DNA of 20,430 nt from Xanthomonas translucens pv. translucens DSM 18974 (GCF_000331775.1 NZ_CAPJ01000262.1:1-20430); one strand, 5' to 3'; counted from the stretch's first letter, positions 7,922-16,353 are shown. Translations and numbers: made by a program. Notes: generated by a model not told the origin, from the letters alone.

Positions 7922-9646
7922 ATGAGCCACTCCGTCGAAGACATCAAAGCCGAAAGCCGCCGCCTGCGCGGGTCGCTGCTGCAGAGCCTGGCCGATCCGG
8001 TCACCGGCGCGCTGCGCGAGGACGATCAGACCCTGATCAAGTACCACGGCAGCTACCAGCAGGACGATCGCGACCTGCGCGACGAGCGGCGCCGGCAGAA
8101 ACTCGAACCGGCCTACCAGTTCATGATCCGCACGCGCACGCCGGGCGGGGTGATCACGGCGGAACAGTGGCTCAAGCTCGACGCCATCGCCACCACCTAC
8201 GGCAACCATTCGCTGCGCGTGACCACGCGCCAGGCGTTCCAGTTCCACGGCGTGATCAAGCGCGAGCTGAAGGCGACGATGCAGGCGATCAACGCCGCGC
8301 TGATCGACACCTTGGCCGCCTGCGGCGACGTCAACCGCAACGTGCAGGTCGCCGCCAATCCGCTGGCCTCGCGCGCGCACGCCACGCTGTACGCCGATGC
8401 CGCGCGCGTGTCCGAACACCTGCTGCCCAATACCCGCGCCTACTACGAGATCTGGCTGGACGAGGAACAGGTGGCCGGCAGCGGCAAGGAGCAGGAACCG
8501 ATCTACGGCGACACTTACCTGCCGCGCAAGTTCAAGATCGGTTTCGCGCTGCCGCCGATCAACGACGTGGACGTGTTCGCCAACGACCTGGGCTTCATCG
8601 GCGTACTCGGCGCCGATGGCGCACTGGCCGGCTACAACGTCAGCATCGGCGGCGGCATGGGCGCCAGCCACGGCGACGCCGAGACCTACCCGCGCGTGGC
8701 CAACGTGATCGGCTTCATCGCGCGCGAGCAACTGATCGATGTCGCCACCGCGGTGGTCACCACCCAGCGCGACCTCGGCAACCGCACCGTGCGCAAGCGC
8801 GCGCGCTTCAAGTACACCATCGACGACCATGGCCTGGAGGTCGTCGTCGCCGAGATCCAGCGCCGCGCCGGCATCGCGCTGCAACCGACCCGCGCGTTCG
8901 CGTTCGCGCACAACGGCGACCGCTACGGCTGGAGCGAAGGCGAGGACGGCCGCGCGCACCTGACCCTGTCGCTGCCGGCCGGGCGCATCGCCGACCACGA
9001 CGCCGGCGCGCGCCACCTCAGCGGCCTGCGCGAGATCGCCGAACTGCTGCAGCGCGACGGCGATGGCGCGCATTTCCGCATGACCTCCAACCAGAACCTG
9101 GTCATCGCCGGCATTCCCGCCGCGCAACGCGAGGCGATCGACGCGCTGGTGCGTGCACATGCGCTGGACACCGGCAACCAGGCGCGCACCGCGCTGGCGC
9201 GCGCGGCGATGGCCTGCGTGGCGCTGCCCACCTGCGGCCTGGCGATGGCCGAGGCCGAGCGCTACCTGCCCGACTTCGCCGACAAGCTGGAGCCGTTGCT
9301 GGACCGGCACGGGCTGCGCGACACACCGATCCTGCTGCGCATCTCCGGTTGCCCGAATGGCTGCTCGCGGCCGTATCTGGCCGAGATCGCGCTGGTCGGC
9401 AAAGCGCCCGGCCGCTACAACCTGATGCTCGGCGCCGATCACCGCGGGCAGCGCCTGAACACGCTGTACCGCGAGAACATCGGCGAGCCGGAAATCCTCG
9501 CCGCGCTGGATCCGCTGTTCGCGCGCTACGCCAGCGAACGCGACGCCGACGAGGGCTTCGGCGACTTCCTGCACCGCAGCGGCCTGGTCGCGCTGCCGGC
9601 CTACCCCACCCACCGCCATCTCATTCCTTCGGAACTGCACGCATGA
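7922..9646 (+). CDS. cysI: NADPH-sulfite reductase hemoprotein, beta subunit (CysI)
   Basis: This siroheme/4Fe-4S enzyme (574 aa; E. coli CysI is 570) performs the six-electron reduction of sulfite to sulfide with electrons from CysJ. The N-terminal region carries the substrate/siroheme-binding patterns [11 protein letters not shown] and [13 protein letters not shown]. The cluster ligands are C432 and C438 (CX5C, in ACVALPTCG) and C477 and C481 (CX3C, in [10 protein letters not shown]), close to the E. coli positions. The ATG at 7922 is the only start consistent with the family N-terminus, yet upstream bases are palindromic-repeat sequence with no Shine-Dalgarno. The stop overlaps the cysH start (ATGA). 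Siroheme supply would need CysG, which may begin at the right edge of the window. Confidence 0.97.
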   Translation: MSHSVEDIKAESRRLRGSLLQSLADPVTGALREDDQTLIKYHGSYQQDDRDLRDERRRQKLEPAYQFMIRTRTPGGVITAEQWLKLDAIATTYGNHSLRVTTRQAFQFHGVIKRELKATMQAINAALIDTLAACGDVNRNVQVAANPLASRAHATLYADAARVSEHLLPNTRAYYEIWLDEEQVAGSGKEQEPIYGDTYLPRKFKIGFALPPINDVDVFANDLGFIGVLGADGALAGYNVSIGGGMGASHGDAETYPRVANVIGFIAREQLIDVATAVVTTQRDLGNRTVRKRARFKYTIDDHGLEVVVAEIQRRAGIALQPTRAFAFAHNGDRYGWSEGEDGRAHLTLSLPAGRIADHDAGARHLSGLREIAELLQRDGDGAHFRMTSNQNLVIAGIPAAQREAIDALVRAHALDTGNQARTALARAAMACVALPTCGLAMAEAERYLPDFADKLEPLLDRHGLRDTPILLRISGCPNGCSRPYLAEIALVGKAPGRYNLMLGADHRGQRLNTLYRENIGEPEILAALDPLFARYASERDADEGFGDFLHRSGLVALPAYPTHRHLIPSELHA

Positions 9647-10383
9647 GCGCCCTGCCCGCCTCCGCCCACCACGATTCCGCCAACGCGCCGGCGACTGCAT
9701 GGGACCTCGACGCGGTCAACGCGTTGCTGGCGCCGATGAGCGCAGTGCAGCGCGTGGCCTGGGCGCTCGAACACGGTCCGGCCGAGGCCGCGCTGTCGTC
9801 GAGCTTCGGCGCGCAATCGGCGGCGACGCTGCACCTGCTGACCCAGCAGTTGCCGGACATCCCGGTGATCCTGATCGACACCGGCTACCTGTTCGCCGAG
9901 ACCTACCGCTTCGCCGACGCGCTCACCGACAAGCTCAAGCTCAACCTCAAGGTGTACCGGCCGCTGGTCAGCCGCGCGTGGATGGAAGCGCGCCACGGCC
10001 GCTTGTGGGAACAGGGCATGGTCGGCATCGAGCAGTACAACAACCTGCGCAAAGTCGAGCCGATGCGCCGCGCGCTGGACGAACTGAAGGTCGGCACCTG
10101 GTTCACCGGCCTGCGCCGCAGCCAGTCCGACAGCCGCGCGCAGACTCCATTCGTGCAGAAGCGCGGCGAGCGCTACAAGATCAACCCGATCGCCGACTGG
10201 AGCGACCGCGACCTGTGGCAGTACATGCAGCAGCACTGCCTGCCCTACCACCCGCTGTGGGAAGAAGGCTATGTGTCGATCGGCGACGTCCACACCACCC
10301 GCCGCTGGGAACCGGGCATGCGCGAGGAAGACACCCGCTTCTTCGGCCTCAAGCGCGAGTGCGGCATCCACGAGGACATCTGA
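9643..10383 (+). CDS. cysH: PAPS (phosphoadenosine phosphosulfate) reductase, thioredoxin-dependent
   Basis: CysH (246 aa; E. coli 244) reduces PAPS to sulfite and PAP using thioredoxin or glutaredoxin. Visible motifs are SSSFGAQSA (PP-loop-like), [37 protein letters not shown] and the catalytic C-terminal KRECGIHE with C240. The paired-cysteine Fe-S motifs of APS reductases are absent, so the substrate should be PAPS, which fits the APS-kinase domain in CysNC. The start ATG overlaps the cysI stop by four bases (ATGA), indicating translational coupling. It is the last gene of the cysJIH unit. About 45 nt after its stop the 112-bp repeat array begins. A T6 tract at 10424-10429 lacks a convincing stem. 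Confidence 0.96.
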   Translation: MSALPASAHHDSANAPATAWDLDAVNALLAPMSAVQRVAWALEHGPAEAALSSSFGAQSAATLHLLTQQLPDIPVILIDTGYLFAETYRFADALTDKLKLNLKVYRPLVSRAWMEARHGRLWEQGMVGIEQYNNLRKVEPMRRALDELKVGTWFTGLRRSQSDSRAQTPFVQKRGERYKINPIADWSDRDLWQYMQQHCLPYHPLWEEGYVSIGDVHTTRRWEPGMREEDTRFFGLKRECGIHEDI

Positions 10384-10428
10384 CGCGAACGCGACGCACG
10401 CCCTCGGCGGACCCGCGCAAGCCTTTTT

Positions 10429-10764
10429 TGTGGGAGCGACTTCAACCGCGACGAACGCAGCGGCAAACCTTCCGGCTTCGGACACAGTCGGGACTGAAGT
10501 CCCTCCCACAGTGCACCCGACCGGCACGTCGCGCAGCCCCTGTAGGAGCGACTTCAGTCGCGACGAACGCAGCGGCGAACCTTCCGGCTTCGGACGCAGT
10601 CGGGGCTGAAGCCCCTCCTACAGGGCACCCAGCCGGCACCTCGCGCAGCCCCTGTAGGAGCGACTTCAGTCGCGACGAACGGAGCGGCGAACCTTCCGGC
10701 TTCGGATAAAGTCGGGACTGAAGACCCCCCAACACTGCACCCAGTGCGTTGACCGCAAGCCCCC
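10429..10764. repeat. Three tandem 112-bp units with palindromic cores
   Basis: Cores of 82 bp start at 10429, 10541 and 10653, exactly 112 bp apart, separated by 30-bp spacers ending GCGCAGCCCC; a third, diverged spacer follows. Each core begins TGTAGGAGCGACTTCAG (first copy TGTGGGAG) and ends in its imperfect reverse complement CTGAAGCCCCTCCTACA. It also has a smaller internal dyad around CCTTCCGGCTTCGG. Copies 1 and 2 keep complementary ends; copy 3 has a decayed right end (CCCCCCAACA). The array lies between the convergent ends of cysH and the PepSY gene and accounts for most of this roughly 400-bp gene-free stretch. Apparent reading frames across it are repeat artefacts. It resembles REP-like repeats of xanthomonads. 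Confidence 0.93.
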
Positions 10765-10785
10765 TTGTCTCCAAACAACCCCGCC

Positions 10786-12261
10786 TCACTCCCGCCGCAA
10801 CACCCACCACCAATCCAGCGCCAGCATCAGCAGCAGCGACACCCCGACCAGCGGGAACAGCATTCCGCCGATCGCCAGCAGCGCAAGCACGCCGTGCAAG
10901 CTGCGCCGGTCCGCCGGCAGCGGCGGCACGCCCAATCCGCCGGCCGGACGGCGCTTCCACCACATCAGCGCGGCGCTGACGCACAACAGCACGATGCCCA
11001 GGCACGAGACGATCAGCAGCACCTGGTTGAGCGTGCCGTATTGCTGCCCCAGGTGCACGTTGATGCCCCATTCCAGCGCCTTGGCCAACGGCCCGTAATC
11101 GGCATAGCGCATGTCCAGCAGCACCTTGCCGCTGTATTGGTCGAGATGGATCACCCGCTGCTGCGCCAGGTCAAGCGGATACACCGATGCGGTGTACACG
11201 CCGCGCGCCCCGCGCGGCAGCGCCACGCTGTAGCCGGCGGCGATGCCGCGCGCCTGGAACCGCGCCACCGCCGCGTCCAGGCCGATCGCGCCAGGCGACG
11301 AGGACGGCGACGGCATCGCCTCCAGCGCCATGCCGCCATGTGCGGCATGCACGTCATCGCCATTGTCCACCCCAGCTGCCGCGGAAGACGCATCCGTTGC
11401 CGTAGCCGGCATCTGCATCTGCATCTGCATCGGCGCAGTCTGCGGCAGCTGCGACTGCGGCAGGCGCGCCTGGCGCAGCGACCAGGCCGGCCCCTCTTCG
11501 TCGCTCAGGCGCTGCGTGGACATCGGCACGTCCACGCGCAGTCCGGCCGGATAGCCGTAGTGATGGCCGTTGGCCAGGCGGTTGACCTGCGCGCCCCAGA
11601 ACCACGACCACGGCATCCCGGTCAGCGCCAGGAACAGCAGCATCGCGCCGACCACGCTGCCGGTCAGCGCATGCGTATCGCGCCAGAACACGCGCTGTGG
11701 CGGGCGACCGCGCACGTGGGTGACGCCGCCGCGGCGGCCGCGCGGCCACCACAGATAGGCGCCGGTCAGCACCAGCAGGATCGCCCAGCCGGCGGCCACT
11801 TCGATCAGCGCGTTGGCCCATGGCCCGACCAGGGCCAAGCTGTGCAGGTGCCGGATCGTCCATGCCACGGTGCCGTGCTCGGGCAAGCGGCCCAGCGCGC
11901 GTGCCCGGTACGGATCCACGTACACCACCACGCGGCGGCCATCGCCGGTGCCCACGGTCACTTCCGCCGACGCATCGCGCCGCGGCGGCGTGGTGTAGCG
12001 CAGCGCCTGTCCCGGTTGCGCCGCCAGCGCCGCGTCGAGCAAGCGCTGCGGCGCGGCGGCCTGCGCCTGCGCCGGCACCGCGACCGTCTTCAGCGCGCGA
12101 TGGAAGTAACCGTCGATCGGCTGTTGGTAGACGAAGGCGGCGCCGGTCAGCGCCAGCCAGGCCAGCAACGGCAGCACCAGCAGGCCGGCGTAGAAATGCC
12201 AACGCCAGACGGCACGGTAGAAACGCGCCGGCGGCGCCGCCGGCGGGTTCGGCATGACCAT
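10786..12261 (-). CDS. PepSY-associated TM (inner-membrane) protein, likely metal or siderophore uptake
   Basis: This is a 491-aa membrane protein of the PepSY-TM type, usually found with TonB-dependent receptors. It is thought to act in the inner membrane on the imported metal or metal-chelate, possibly as a reductase. Membrane helices lie near residues 24-45, 150-172, 199-219 and 412-434, with one or two more at 455-485. Conserved histidines flank them (RWHFYAG, RHLHSL, RDTHALTG). A PepSY-like stretch, HLDQYSGKVLLDMRYADYG, lies before the fourth helix. The periplasmic loop has an unusual Met/His-rich insert at 278-311 (M278, 280, 282, 284; H305, H308), encoded partly by three CATCTG hexamers. 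The ATG at 12261 shares one base with the TonB receptor stop (TGATG); ATG 12255 is the alternative. It is the last gene of the three-gene cluster. Confidence 0.88.
   Translation of the reverse strand: MVMPNPPAAPPARFYRAVWRWHFYAGLLVLPLLAWLALTGAAFVYQQPIDGYFHRALKTVAVPAQAQAAAPQRLLDAALAAQPGQALRYTTPPRRDASAEVTVGTGDGRRVVVYVDPYRARALGRLPEHGTVAWTIRHLHSLALVGPWANALIEVAAGWAILLVLTGAYLWWPRGRRGGVTHVRGRPPQRVFWRDTHALTGSVVGAMLLFLALTGMPWSWFWGAQVNRLANGHHYGYPAGLRVDVPMSTQRLSDEEGPAWSLRQARLPQSQLPQTAPMQMQMQMPATATDASSAAAGVDNGDDVHAAHGGMALEAMPSPSSSPGAIGLDAAVARFQARGIAAGYSVALPRGARGVYTASVYPLDLAQQRVIHLDQYSGKVLLDMRYADYGPLAKALEWGINVHLGQQYGTLNQVLLIVSCLGIVLLCVSAALMWWKRRPAGGLGVPPLPADRRSLHGVLALLAIGGMLFPLVGVSLLLMLALDWWWVLRRE
11410..11430. 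repeat. Hexanucleotide microrepeat encoding alternating Met-Gln
   Basis: Three CATCTG units plus a partial one lie inside the PepSY-type gene. On the coding (minus) strand they read as ATG/CAG codons, giving MQMQMQM. Copy-number change would keep the frame and only change Met count. Confidence 0.75.
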
Positions 12262-14321
12262 CACCAGCCCCAGCTGAGGCTGGCGTACAGCGCGCGCCCG
12301 TCGCCCGGCGAGTCGCCGGAGGAACCGCTGTCGTACCACGCGTAGACATAATGGCGATCGGTCAGATTCTTCAGCTGCAGCGACAGTTCGCGCTGCGCGC
12401 GCCACGCCCAGGTCGCGCCGACATTGGCCAGCGCGTAACCACCGTAGCGGCCCAGCGTATTGCTGCGCTCCACGTAGTAGTCGCCCTGCGCATTGCCCCA
12501 GGCCGACAGCTTCAGCCGCGGCGTCGCCTGCCAGTCGATACCGGCATTGGCAAGGTAATGCGGCACGCTCTCGATCTCCTTGCCGCGCGTGGCCGGCGCG
12601 CTCGGATCGGGCGTGACGATCAGCGCGCGCTGCCGCGAATACGCCAGCCACAGCGTCCAGCGCTCGTCCGGACGCAGGTTCAGCTGCGCGTCCCAACCGC
12701 GGCGCAAGGTCTTGCCGACATTGCCGACCTCGCCAACGCCGACCCTGCCATCGACGCCGAAGATGGTCGCCACTTCGTCGGAGGCGCGTTGTTCCCAATA
12801 GGCGATGCGCGCGTCCAGGCGCTTGGCGTCGGCGAACTTCAATCCGGCTTCCCAGCCGTCGTTGTACGACGGGCCCACGTTGCCGGGCTGGCTGCGGTAG
12901 GCGCCGTTGCCGCTGCCGATCTGGAAGGTGCGGCCGATGTTGGCATAGGCACTGGTCTGCGCGGTCAGCGCGAACACCGCGCTGAACTTGGGTTGCTTGA
13001 TCGCCCCGTACGCGTAGGCCGGATAGCGCGCGTCACCGAGCCGGTCGTGAAAATCCCCATCGACCCAGTCCACACGGTAGCCCGGCACCAGTTGCAAGCG
13101 CTCGAACGGGCGGATCACCGCCTGCACGTAGGCGCCGTGCGTGTCCAGATCGAAATCCCAGTCGCGCAACGGCGCGGTACGCACCCGCGCCACGGTGCGA
13201 TAGCGTTGCGAGGTGTTGTCCTGCCATTGCGCATCGACCCCGCCTTCCAGCGCGAACGACCCCGCCCAGTCTACCTCGGGACGCCAGCTGGCCTTGGCCA
13301 GGAAACCGCGCTGGGTCTCGTCGGTATCGCGTTCCTGCTGCGCGCCGGCGGCGGTGAAGCGCACCCAGCGCTGGTTCTGGTAACGATTCCAGTACAACTT
13401 GGCGCTGCCCTGCACGGCGTCGGCCAACTGCGCGTCCAGCTGCAGGCTGACCTGGCCGGTCTGGCGCTCGCTGCGGTCGTCGCGCGCATAGTCCGGCGAA
13501 CTGCGCGGCGCAAGTTGCGCGCTGGCGTAATCCAGATAGCCCGCTTCCAGTGCTTCGTTGCGGTAGTAGCGCGCGCTGAGCCCGGCATGCCAGCGCTCAT
13601 CGGGATCGGTGTAGAACCATTTGCCGGCGAAGGCGCGCTTGCGCGCGTCGGCATGATCGCGATAGCCGTCGCTGTCGCGCCAGGCGGCGAAATAGTTCTG
13701 GCTCCAACCGCCGCGTTCGATGCCCTGGCTGGCCTGCACCTCGCGCGTGCCGAAGCTGCCGACGGTGACGCTGGCGCGGCCGTCGTTGCCGCCGCTGCGG
13801 GTCAGCACATCGACGCTGCCGGCGATGGCGTTCAAGCCGTAGCGCGGATCGTTGGTACCGCGCACGATCTCGATCGCGGCGATGTCCAGCGGAAACACCG
13901 CGTCCAGGTACGGCATGCTGCCGACGTTGTCGTTGCTGGGAATGCCGTCGATCAGCAGCTTGACCGCATTGACCCGGCCTTCGCCGTTGAAACCGCGAAA
14001 CGAGAAGCGGCCGGCATCGGTGCCCATCTTGAACTGGGTGACCTGTACGCCGGGCGCGCGCATCAGCAGCTCCCAGCTGTAGTCCACATGCTGGTCCTGC
14101 AGCAGGTCGCCACCAAGGATGTCCACGGAACTCAGCACGCTGCGCGCGGTGGGCAATGACAGCGGATTGGCGGTGACCTGGACCTTGCCCAGGGTCAATG
14201 CGGAATCGGCGGCGGGCGGCGGCACGCCGCTGTCGGCAGCGACGGCCGGCGCGGTCACGCTGGCCGCAAAACAGACACAGCCGCACGCTGCCATACGCGG
14301 CAGGGAAAAGAAACGGATCAT
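12261..14321 (-). CDS. TonB-dependent outer-membrane receptor
   Basis: This is a 686-aa outer-membrane active transporter. A signal peptide (residues 1-28, cleavage suggested at AVA/AD) is followed by a plug domain (about 45-178). The plug contains DILGGDLLQ, SFRGFNGEGRVNAVKLLIDGIP, IEIVRG and the YGLNAIAGSVDV motif. A 22-strand-type barrel follows, with alternating aromatic strands and a terminal tryptophan (LYASLSWGW). The chosen start (14321) has GGAG 6 nt upstream (14331-14328). ATG 14333 is an alternative that would place a few more residues before the signal peptide. It sits between a DUF2946-like gene upstream and the overlapping PepSY-type gene downstream. That context suggests metal or metal-chelate import (copper or iron). 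The substrate cannot be read from the sequence. Confidence 0.94.
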   Translation of the reverse strand: MIRFFSLPRMAACGCVCFAASVTAPAVAADSGVPPPAADSALTLGKVQVTANPLSLPTARSVLSSVDILGGDLLQDQHVDYSWELLMRAPGVQVTQFKMGTDAGRFSFRGFNGEGRVNAVKLLIDGIPSNDNVGSMPYLDAVFPLDIAAIEIVRGTNDPRYGLNAIAGSVDVLTRSGGNDGRASVTVGSFGTREVQASQGIERGGWSQNYFAAWRDSDGYRDHADARKRAFAGKWFYTDPDERWHAGLSARYYRNEALEAGYLDYASAQLAPRSSPDYARDDRSERQTGQVSLQLDAQLADAVQGSAKLYWNRYQNQRWVRFTAAGAQQERDTDETQRGFLAKASWRPEVDWAGSFALEGGVDAQWQDNTSQRYRTVARVRTAPLRDWDFDLDTHGAYVQAVIRPFERLQLVPGYRVDWVDGDFHDRLGDARYPAYAYGAIKQPKFSAVFALTAQTSAYANIGRTFQIGSGNGAYRSQPGNVGPSYNDGWEAGLKFADAKRLDARIAYWEQRASDEVATIFGVDGRVGVGEVGNVGKTLRRGWDAQLNLRPDERWTLWLAYSRQRALIVTPDPSAPATRGKEIESVPHYLANAGIDWQATPRLKLSAWGNAQGDYYVERSNTLGRYGGYALANVGATWAWRAQRELSLQLKNLTDRHYVYAWYDSGSSGDSPGDGRALYASLSWGW

Positions 14322-14327
14322 CAATGG

Positions 14328-14331
14328 CTCC
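14328..14331 (-). promoter_or_regulatory. Shine-Dalgarno supporting the TonB receptor start
   Basis: GGAG ends 6 nt before ATG 14321 and lies inside the alternative start codon context at 14333, which itself has no comparable site upstream. Confidence 0.55.
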
Positions 14332-14389
14332 ATCGGCACGAAGACGTCCCGCGGCGACACCGCGGCACGCAACAAGAGGCGTTCGTGTT

Positions 14390-14797
14390 TCAGGAGAGCA
14401 AGGGAGGCCCACGTGCGGCGTGAGCGCGCCAACTGCAGGTGTCCACCACCGACGGGCGCGGCGCGGCCAGCGGCGCGCGCGGGCGCAACCAAGGCAACAC
14501 CAGCAACAGCCCCCCCAGCAAGGGCAGCAGGCGCGCGGCCAGCAGGCAGTAATCGCACGCCTGCGCGTGCGCCATGCCGCCGTCGTCATGGGCGCCGGCG
14601 TAGCCAGGCGACGACACCGCAGGCAACGCAAGGATCGCTTGCAGGCCGCGGCTGGTGCACAGCACGCCCGCCGTCGCAGCGCCCCAGTCGCCGGGCCGCC
14701 CCTGCTGCCAGCGGCTCAGCAGCGGCGCAACCAGCATCAGCACAATCGCCAGGACGGCGAGCGTGCGCCATGGTGATGTGGGCCGGCGACGGGTCAT
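14390..14797 (-). CDS. Small membrane/periplasmic protein, DUF2946-like
   Basis: This 135-aa protein has an N-terminal hydrophobic segment (about residues 11-28, WRTLAVLAIVLMLVAPLL). A periplasmic stretch with His and Cys follows (C47, H70, H77). Then comes a CDYC motif (C81, C84) directly before a second hydrophobic segment (85-104). This layout, with CxYC next to a TonB receptor gene, fits the DUF2946 family, which I associate with copper-linked loci such as those near OprC. The molecular function is unknown. The start ATG at 14797 has only a weak ribosome site. A 68-bp gap separates it from the TonB receptor, so co-transcription is likely. Family assignment is by motif and context only. 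Confidence 0.7.
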   Translation of the reverse strand: MTRRRPTSPWRTLAVLAIVLMLVAPLLSRWQQGRPGDWGAATAGVLCTSRGLQAILALPAVSSPGYAGAHDDGGMAHAQACDYCLLAARLLPLLGGLLLVLPWLRPRAPLAAPRPSVVDTCSWRAHAARGPPLLS

Positions 14798-15112
14798 CGC
14801 GCCAGTCTAGAGCCTGTTGCCGCGCTCCGGGTAGGCCCTGCGACACCTGGACGCATACGCGACCCGGCCGGATGTGTGACAGTGGCGGGGAGGACGACCG
14901 CACAACGCCGCCACGACGCGCTCCGGCGTCCCTATCCGATCGCCCGCATGCGGCGCGAAAGCCGCGGCGATAGTGACCGCACCCTCGGTTCCACGACAGT
15001 AAGCGCTTACAGCCAGGCCCGGCGTTCAAGCCCTCGCGCCCCGTGTCGATCCTGCACCGATGCCGCACCTACGCGTCGGCCATTCGAAAGACTTCATCCG
15101 TGGAGGACGAAG
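14798..15112. promoter_or_regulatory. Divergent intergenic region with a perfect 12-bp palindrome
   Basis: This 315-bp gap separates the minus-strand metal cluster from the plus-strand small-protein/FIST-like unit, so it should carry promoters in both directions. It contains GTAAGCGCTTAC at 14999-15010, a perfect dyad with a central CG, and a GC-rich stem (GCGGC/GCCGC at 14950-14965). No gene is supported here. I could not identify a strong sigma-70 promoter in either direction. Confidence 0.5.
14999..15010. promoter_or_regulatory. LacI/GalR-type operator candidate, GTAAGCGCTTAC
   Basis: This is a perfect 12-bp inverted repeat with central CG, as in LacI-family operators. It lies 103 bp upstream of the 73-aa gene start and 201 bp from the DUF2946-like start. 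No LacI-family regulator is encoded in the window. It could also be a chance palindrome. Confidence 0.35.
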
Positions 15113-15334
15113 ATGATTCCGAGCAAAAGCCATCCCAAGTGGGTTCCGCTGCTCCGCGGCGATACCAAGCTGCAGTTCAAGGTATTCGCCGGGAACATGA
15201 TGCTGAGCCAGTGCGCGCGCAAGTTGAAAAACGATGTGTCACCGCAGACCGTACAGGCCTGCGTCGACGAGGCGCACGCGTTCTTCAGCAAATACGAAAA
15301 TCTCTACAAGGCCGAGCTGCAAGCCCACTTCTGA
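15113..15334 (+). CDS. Uncharacterised 73-residue protein, partner of the FIST-like gene
   Basis: I do not recognise a named family. The ATG at 15113 follows GGAGG (15102-15106) with ideal 6-nt spacing, which strongly supports translation. The upstream-open frame is non-coding in look. The protein is soluble, mixed-charge and basic in its first half (KSHPKWVPLLRGDTKLQFKVF). Its second half looks helical (SQCARKLKNDVSP, then ACVDEAHAFFSKYENLYKAEL). There are two Cys and no signal peptide or membrane segment. Its stop codon lies within the Shine-Dalgarno of the next gene (11-nt gap), so the two are almost certainly co-translated. It may form a complex with, or regulate, the FIST-like protein; that is inference from adjacency. 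Confidence 0.82.
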   Translation: MIPSKSHPKWVPLLRGDTKLQFKVFAGNMMLSQCARKLKNDVSPQTVQACVDEAHAFFSKYENLYKAELQAHF

Positions 15335-15345
15335 GGAGAAGCGAC

Positions 15346-16329
15346 ATGCTGATGACACGCGAACAAGCAGCGCAAAAGATCCAATCCGGCGCCACGTTGT
15401 ACCTGGCCGGCGATCAGGCGTTGCTCGACAGCCTGCCCAAGGGCAACTGGATCGGCGGCACCATCCCCTATTTCATGGACAAGCAAGGCGGCACCCACAG
15501 CCGCGACCTGATCTTCGTCAGCGAGCAGGACCATTGCGTCAGCGGCTCGAGCGTGCGCTGGTACGACGTGGACGCACTGCCATCCATCGCCAGCGACTCG
15601 CCCGATCACGGCTTCAGCGTGATCATCCTGCCGGCGACCAGCCAGGCGCACGTGCGTTATGCGCAGGATTCGCCCGACTACCCCGGCCTGTTCATGAAGA
15701 ACATCGTCGGCTGGGTGTCCGGCGTGGACCTGGCGGACCTGGGCAAGGTGGCGGCGCGCATCTACGACGGCACCAGCGGCAAGTCCTACAGCGAAGGCTG
15801 CGTGGCGCTGCACGCAACCTTGCCGAAGGACAAGATGGTCTCGGTCGGCATCGTCAACTGCTTCAAGCAGGGCGATGGCGATGTGCTTACCTTCGCGCAG
15901 GACGGCTTCGACATCGGCCAGGCCCTGGTCAACGGCGTGCCGCGCGATTTCGCCGAGTACCTCACCGCCAACCAGATCGACGTGCGGCTGCCGCTGGTCG
16001 CCGACTACAACGGCGAGAAGATCAACGCCAGCATCCAGTCGATCGACCAGGACGCGCACAAGGTCACGCTGTACGCGCCCGTGTTCCGCGGCGTGGAATA
16101 CCGCATCGCCACGCCGGTGGCCAACTATGTCGAGGAATTCTCGCGGCAGTTGCCGCAGACGGTGCGCAGCCCAGAATTCAGCTGCAACTGCATCCTCAAC
16201 TTCCTGTACTCGGAGCTGGAGGGCAAGCGCACCGGCGAACTGATCGGACCGGTGACCTTCGGCGAAGTGGCCTACCAGTTGCTCAACCAGACCCTGGTGT
16301 ACCTGCAGATCGAGGACATGCCGACCTGA
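15346..16329 (+). CDS. FIST-like sensory protein of unknown function (possibly DUF6976)
   Basis: This 327-aa soluble protein has a start at 15346, 7 nt after GAGGAG; ATG 15352 is an alternative. The N-terminal part resembles a FIST N-domain core (LYLAGDQALL and GNWIGGTIPYFMDKQGG, about 18-48). The C-terminal part resembles FIST_C: an SC-containing strand (FSCNC, 278-282), then GPVTFGEVAYQLLNQTLVYL, like the GEI/NxTL pattern of that family. Five cysteines are present (C64, C152, C172, C280, C282). No membrane or secretion signals are visible. FIST proteins are small-ligand sensors; some bind heme and sense NO. Whether this one binds anything is unknown. It is the second gene of a tight two-gene unit, ended by an intrinsic terminator at 16354-16382. 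The family call is from remembered motifs and could be wrong. Confidence 0.78.
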   Translation: MLMTREQAAQKIQSGATLYLAGDQALLDSLPKGNWIGGTIPYFMDKQGGTHSRDLIFVSEQDHCVSGSSVRWYDVDALPSIASDSPDHGFSVIILPATSQAHVRYAQDSPDYPGLFMKNIVGWVSGVDLADLGKVAARIYDGTSGKSYSEGCVALHATLPKDKMVSVGIVNCFKQGDGDVLTFAQDGFDIGQALVNGVPRDFAEYLTANQIDVRLPLVADYNGEKINASIQSIDQDAHKVTLYAPVFRGVEYRIATPVANYVEEFSRQLPQTVRSPEFSCNCILNFLYSELEGKRTGELIGPVTFGEVAYQLLNQTLVYLQIEDMPT

Positions 16330-16353
16330 GCGCCGCGCAACGGCTCCACTCGG

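Noticed and set aside
6538..9642. Plus-strand open frame running into cysH that could make a 1,281-residue protein.
   Set aside because: The part upstream of cysH is an out-of-frame reading of cysJ and cysI. The CysH family N-terminus and the ATGA overlap place the true start at 9643.
5753..9700. Very long minus-strand open frame (about 1,315 codons) opposite cysJ and cysI.
   Set aside because: It is the antisense shadow of two clearly recognised genes in GC-rich DNA. Its translation is rich in Gln, Arg, Ala and Gly with no family motifs, and it has no ribosome site.
10400..10429. T6 tract after cysH as an intrinsic terminator.
   Set aside because: No stable stem directly precedes the T-tract; only a 3-bp GGC/GCC pairing is seen.
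10442..11071. Minus-strand open frame of 209 codons across the 112-bp repeats.
   Set aside because: It is made of translated repeat units (recurring LRSSRLKSL-type peptides), has no ribosome site, and overlaps the end of the PepSY-type gene.
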